From the NCBI GenBank assembly GCA_020351775.1, contig CP070666.1, forward strand, positions 4,601,303 to 4,654,113: a stretch of 52,811 nucleotides of DNA, read 5' to 3'. Origin of the DNA: Gemmatimonadota bacterium. Lineage in GTDB: Bacteria > Gemmatimonadota > Gemmatimonadetes > Gemmatimonadales > GWC2-71-9. Both the position numbers and the translations under genes were made by a program. Below are positions 51,382-52,811 of this stretch, piece by piece. A model generated the notes under the pieces. That model was not told the origin of the DNA, ran no database searches, and saw nothing but the letters and a program-made list of their open reading frames with translations. The stretch's first letter is position 1. The number at the start of each line of letters is the position of its first letter.

Positions 51382-52336
51382 CACCCACCCCCTCGCTGGC
51401 CGATGCCGTAGCTGCACTTGGGCCTACCAGATCGATGAAGATCTTGTTCAGCGTCGGCTCGGCGATCTCGAAGCGCGTCACGTGTGCGCCTGATTGCACC
51501 AAGCCGTGAAGCAACCGTTGCGGATCGCCGCCCGCGGCCAGCTCGACCTCGGCGTATTGGCCATAGCTATCGGCCTTCTCTACGAGCGTCCGATCGTTGA
51601 ACAGGCCTCTTACAGAGTCCAAGCCCTGTTCGACCGCTACGATCACGTGGTTCCCACCGTGCCTGCGCTTGACCTCCCCCAACGGTCCATCGACCACCTT
51701 CGCACCTTGGGCGATTATGCACACCGAGTCACACAGTTTCTCCGCCTGCTCCATGATGTGAGTAGAGAACAAGGTCGTCGTACCGCGCTGCTTGAGTTCC
51801 ACGACGATGTCCTTCATCACCTGTGTGTTCACCGGATCGAGGCCTGCAAACGGCTCGTCGAGTATCACCAATTCGGGTTCGTGCTGGAGTGTCGAGATAA
51901 ACTGAACCTTCTGTTGCATCCCCTTGGAGAGGTCATCGACCTTCTTGTCGACCCAATCCGCCAATCCCAGGAGGTGTAGCCACTGCACCGCGTTCCTTCT
52001 AGCTTGCCGCCAGTTGACTCCCTTTATCTGGGCTAGGAACACCAATAGATCGATCACCTTCATCTTGCGGTAGAGGCCCCGCTCTTCAGGCAGGTACCCG
52101 ATCTTCTGGCTGAGTTCACGGCCCCGTTTCGCCTGACCGAACAGCCGGATGCTGCCGGAGTCGGGTGCGATGATTGCCATGATCATGCGTATGGTCGTGG
52201 TTTTGCCGGCCCCGTTTGGCCCCAGCAGGCCATATACGGCGCCCTGGGGAACACGCAGATCTAAGTCACGCACCGCAGTATGGCCAGCAAAGCGTTTCGT
52301 CACGCCGTTGATCTCAACCGTCGGCTGGTCAACCAT
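51374..52336 (-). CDS. ABC transporter ATP-binding protein, NatA-like
   Basis: 320 residues from the ATG at 52336, at the expected distance from the first strand (VEINGVTKRFAGHTAV). Walker A GPNGAGKTTTI, Q-loop EERGLYRKM, signature LSKGMQQKVQF, Walker B LVILDEPFAGLDP and switch HIMEQAEKL are intact. About 90 C-terminal residues follow the nucleotide-binding domain (DUF4162-like). It powers the adjacent permease; the pair forms a two-gene operon. Confidence 0.95.
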   Translation of the reverse strand: MVDQPTVEINGVTKRFAGHTAVRDLDLRVPQGAVYGLLGPNGAGKTTTIRMIMAIIAPDSGSIRLFGQAKRGRELSQKIGYLPEERGLYRKMKVIDLLVFLAQIKGVNWRQARRNAVQWLHLLGLADWVDKKVDDLSKGMQQKVQFISTLQHEPELVILDEPFAGLDPVNTQVMKDIVVELKQRGTTTLFSTHIMEQAEKLCDSVCIIAQGAKVVDGPLGEVKRRHGGNHVIVAVEQGLDSVRGLFNDRTLVEKADSYGQYAEVELAAGGDPQRLLHGLVQSGAHVTRFEIAEPTLNKIFIDLVGPSAATASASEGVGDA

Positions 52337-52490
52337 GGTTCGTTGCCCAGAGGGCTTTATGAGTTCCGTCCACCACCGTTGAGAGACGCATCCGCCAAAA
52401 CTCCCGCAAAGGTCATCGAGGCCGGTACCAGAATCCACCTCGTATGTCTTAGCCCACTGTCGAGGAACCGCACCGACTCTCCGGAGGTTA

Positions 52491-52496
52491 ATTATA
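52491..52496 (-). promoter_or_regulatory. -10 element (TATAAT) upstream of natAB-like operon
   Basis: A consensus TATAAT on the minus strand sits in an AT-rich patch (52486-52515) that also holds a direct repeat of GGTTAAT 14 bases apart (52486-52492 and 52500-52506). No good -35 is at 16-18 bases, so an activator may bind. The leader to the ATG would be about 150 bases. The rest of 52337-52678 shows no gene. Confidence 0.4.
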
Positions 52497-52540
52497 GCGG
52501 GTTAATGATTTCAAGATACGAGCGGCCTCCGCGTAGGATG

Positions 52541-52620
52541 ATGCGTGACCGCCGCCTCGGCATCGCGCCACAAATCCGGATGCGGAATCTATCACCGTCC
52601 TCGTGGAGAGGTCACCGCAT
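52541..52620. repeat. Long-range inverted repeat in the natA upstream region
   Basis: ATGCGTGACC (52541-52550) can pair with GGTCACCGCAT (52610-52620) as ten pairs with one bulge, enclosing 59 bases that include ATCCGGAT. It may be a structured leader or RNA, or chance. Confidence 0.2.
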
Positions 52621-52678
52621 GGAATCAAACACATGCTGATGGCCAGATTATCCGAGCGGCTTCACAGCCTGAGCCAAA

Positions 52679-52811
52679 TCAAAACCCCACCAGCTCTGCG
52701 GCTGCGAGTGGTCGCTGCTCTCGACGCAGCCGATCGGAGAGCCACACCAACGCGTCCAGCTCGTCGCCTAGGGTGGGACCGAGCACGTTGGCTGTCCTTG
52801 GTGGCAGTGGC
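52679..52811 (-). CDS. C-terminal fragment of an unidentified protein
   Basis: A frame open to the window edge encodes about 43 residues ending in TLGDELDALVWLSDRLRREQ and RPLAAAELVGF, then TGA. Amino-acid composition and an amphipathic helix pattern look like real coding sequence. The family cannot be named from so little. It would be the gene upstream of the natAB-like operon on the same strand. Confidence 0.45.
   Translation of the reverse strand, partial: PLPPRTANVLGPTLGDELDALVWLSDRLRREQRPLAAAELVGF

Overview
The window reads as a compact, moderately GC-rich chromosomal segment of a free-living, probably diderm bacterium. The gene set fits Gemmatimonadota best: a Ser/Thr kinase of the type common in that phylum, several short proteins that look lineage-specific, OmpA with thrombospondin-3 repeats, a fused 2-oxoacid dehydrogenase E1, and a bactofilin/M23 pair beside parAB. 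That assignment is inference from gene style; no rRNA or other taxonomic marker is present. I saw no insertion sequence, prophage, CRISPR array or tRNA gene. Intergenic gaps are short and many neighbours overlap by 1-4 bases.

Layout. 1-1377: 3' end of an error-prone polymerase (dnaE2). 1374-6351, minus: ispH, a lipoprotein, a thioesterase, an Omp85-like barrel and a PAS-Fis regulator. 6456-11064: a TetR regulator with its own operator, a DEIH-box helicase and an acidic amino-acid/dicarboxylate symporter. 11093-12454, minus: phosphofructokinase preceded by a 76-codon gene with an in-frame UGA. 12609-17711, plus: a membrane chemoreceptor-like protein, an OmpA-family protein and a DUF4015 glycosidase-like protein. 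17811-25437: an aconitase-family enzyme with its swivel domain first, a hypothetical, TrmB and TetR regulators, and lon. 25522-32440: Ser/Thr kinase, fused E1, DUF1015, csaA and rsgA. 32434-37114, minus: thiolase, FadJ-like enzyme, proline dehydrogenase and a small protein, running into rsgA as one probable operon. 37258-42547: glpD, a deoxyhypusine-synthase-family enzyme, a LOG protein and a class V aminotransferase. 42544-49813: queG, nif3, bactofilin, M23, parB, parA, two parS sites and mnmG. 50104-52336, minus: an ABC-2 exporter of the NatAB type. The last 133 bases hold the 3' end of another minus-strand gene.

The most notable observation is at 12224-12454. A Rdx/SelW-family thioredoxin-like protein carries UGA exactly at the second position of its CxxC-type redox motif (CxxU), with a strong stem-loop just downstream that resembles a bacterial SECIS. 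Conventional gene calling does not see this gene because of the internal UGA. Other points of interest are the deoxyhypusine-synthase homologue in a bacterium, the permuted aconitase, the bactofilin-ParABS linkage with two parS sites, a probable CTG start for rsgA, and the overlapping divergent start codons of csaA and the DUF1015 gene.
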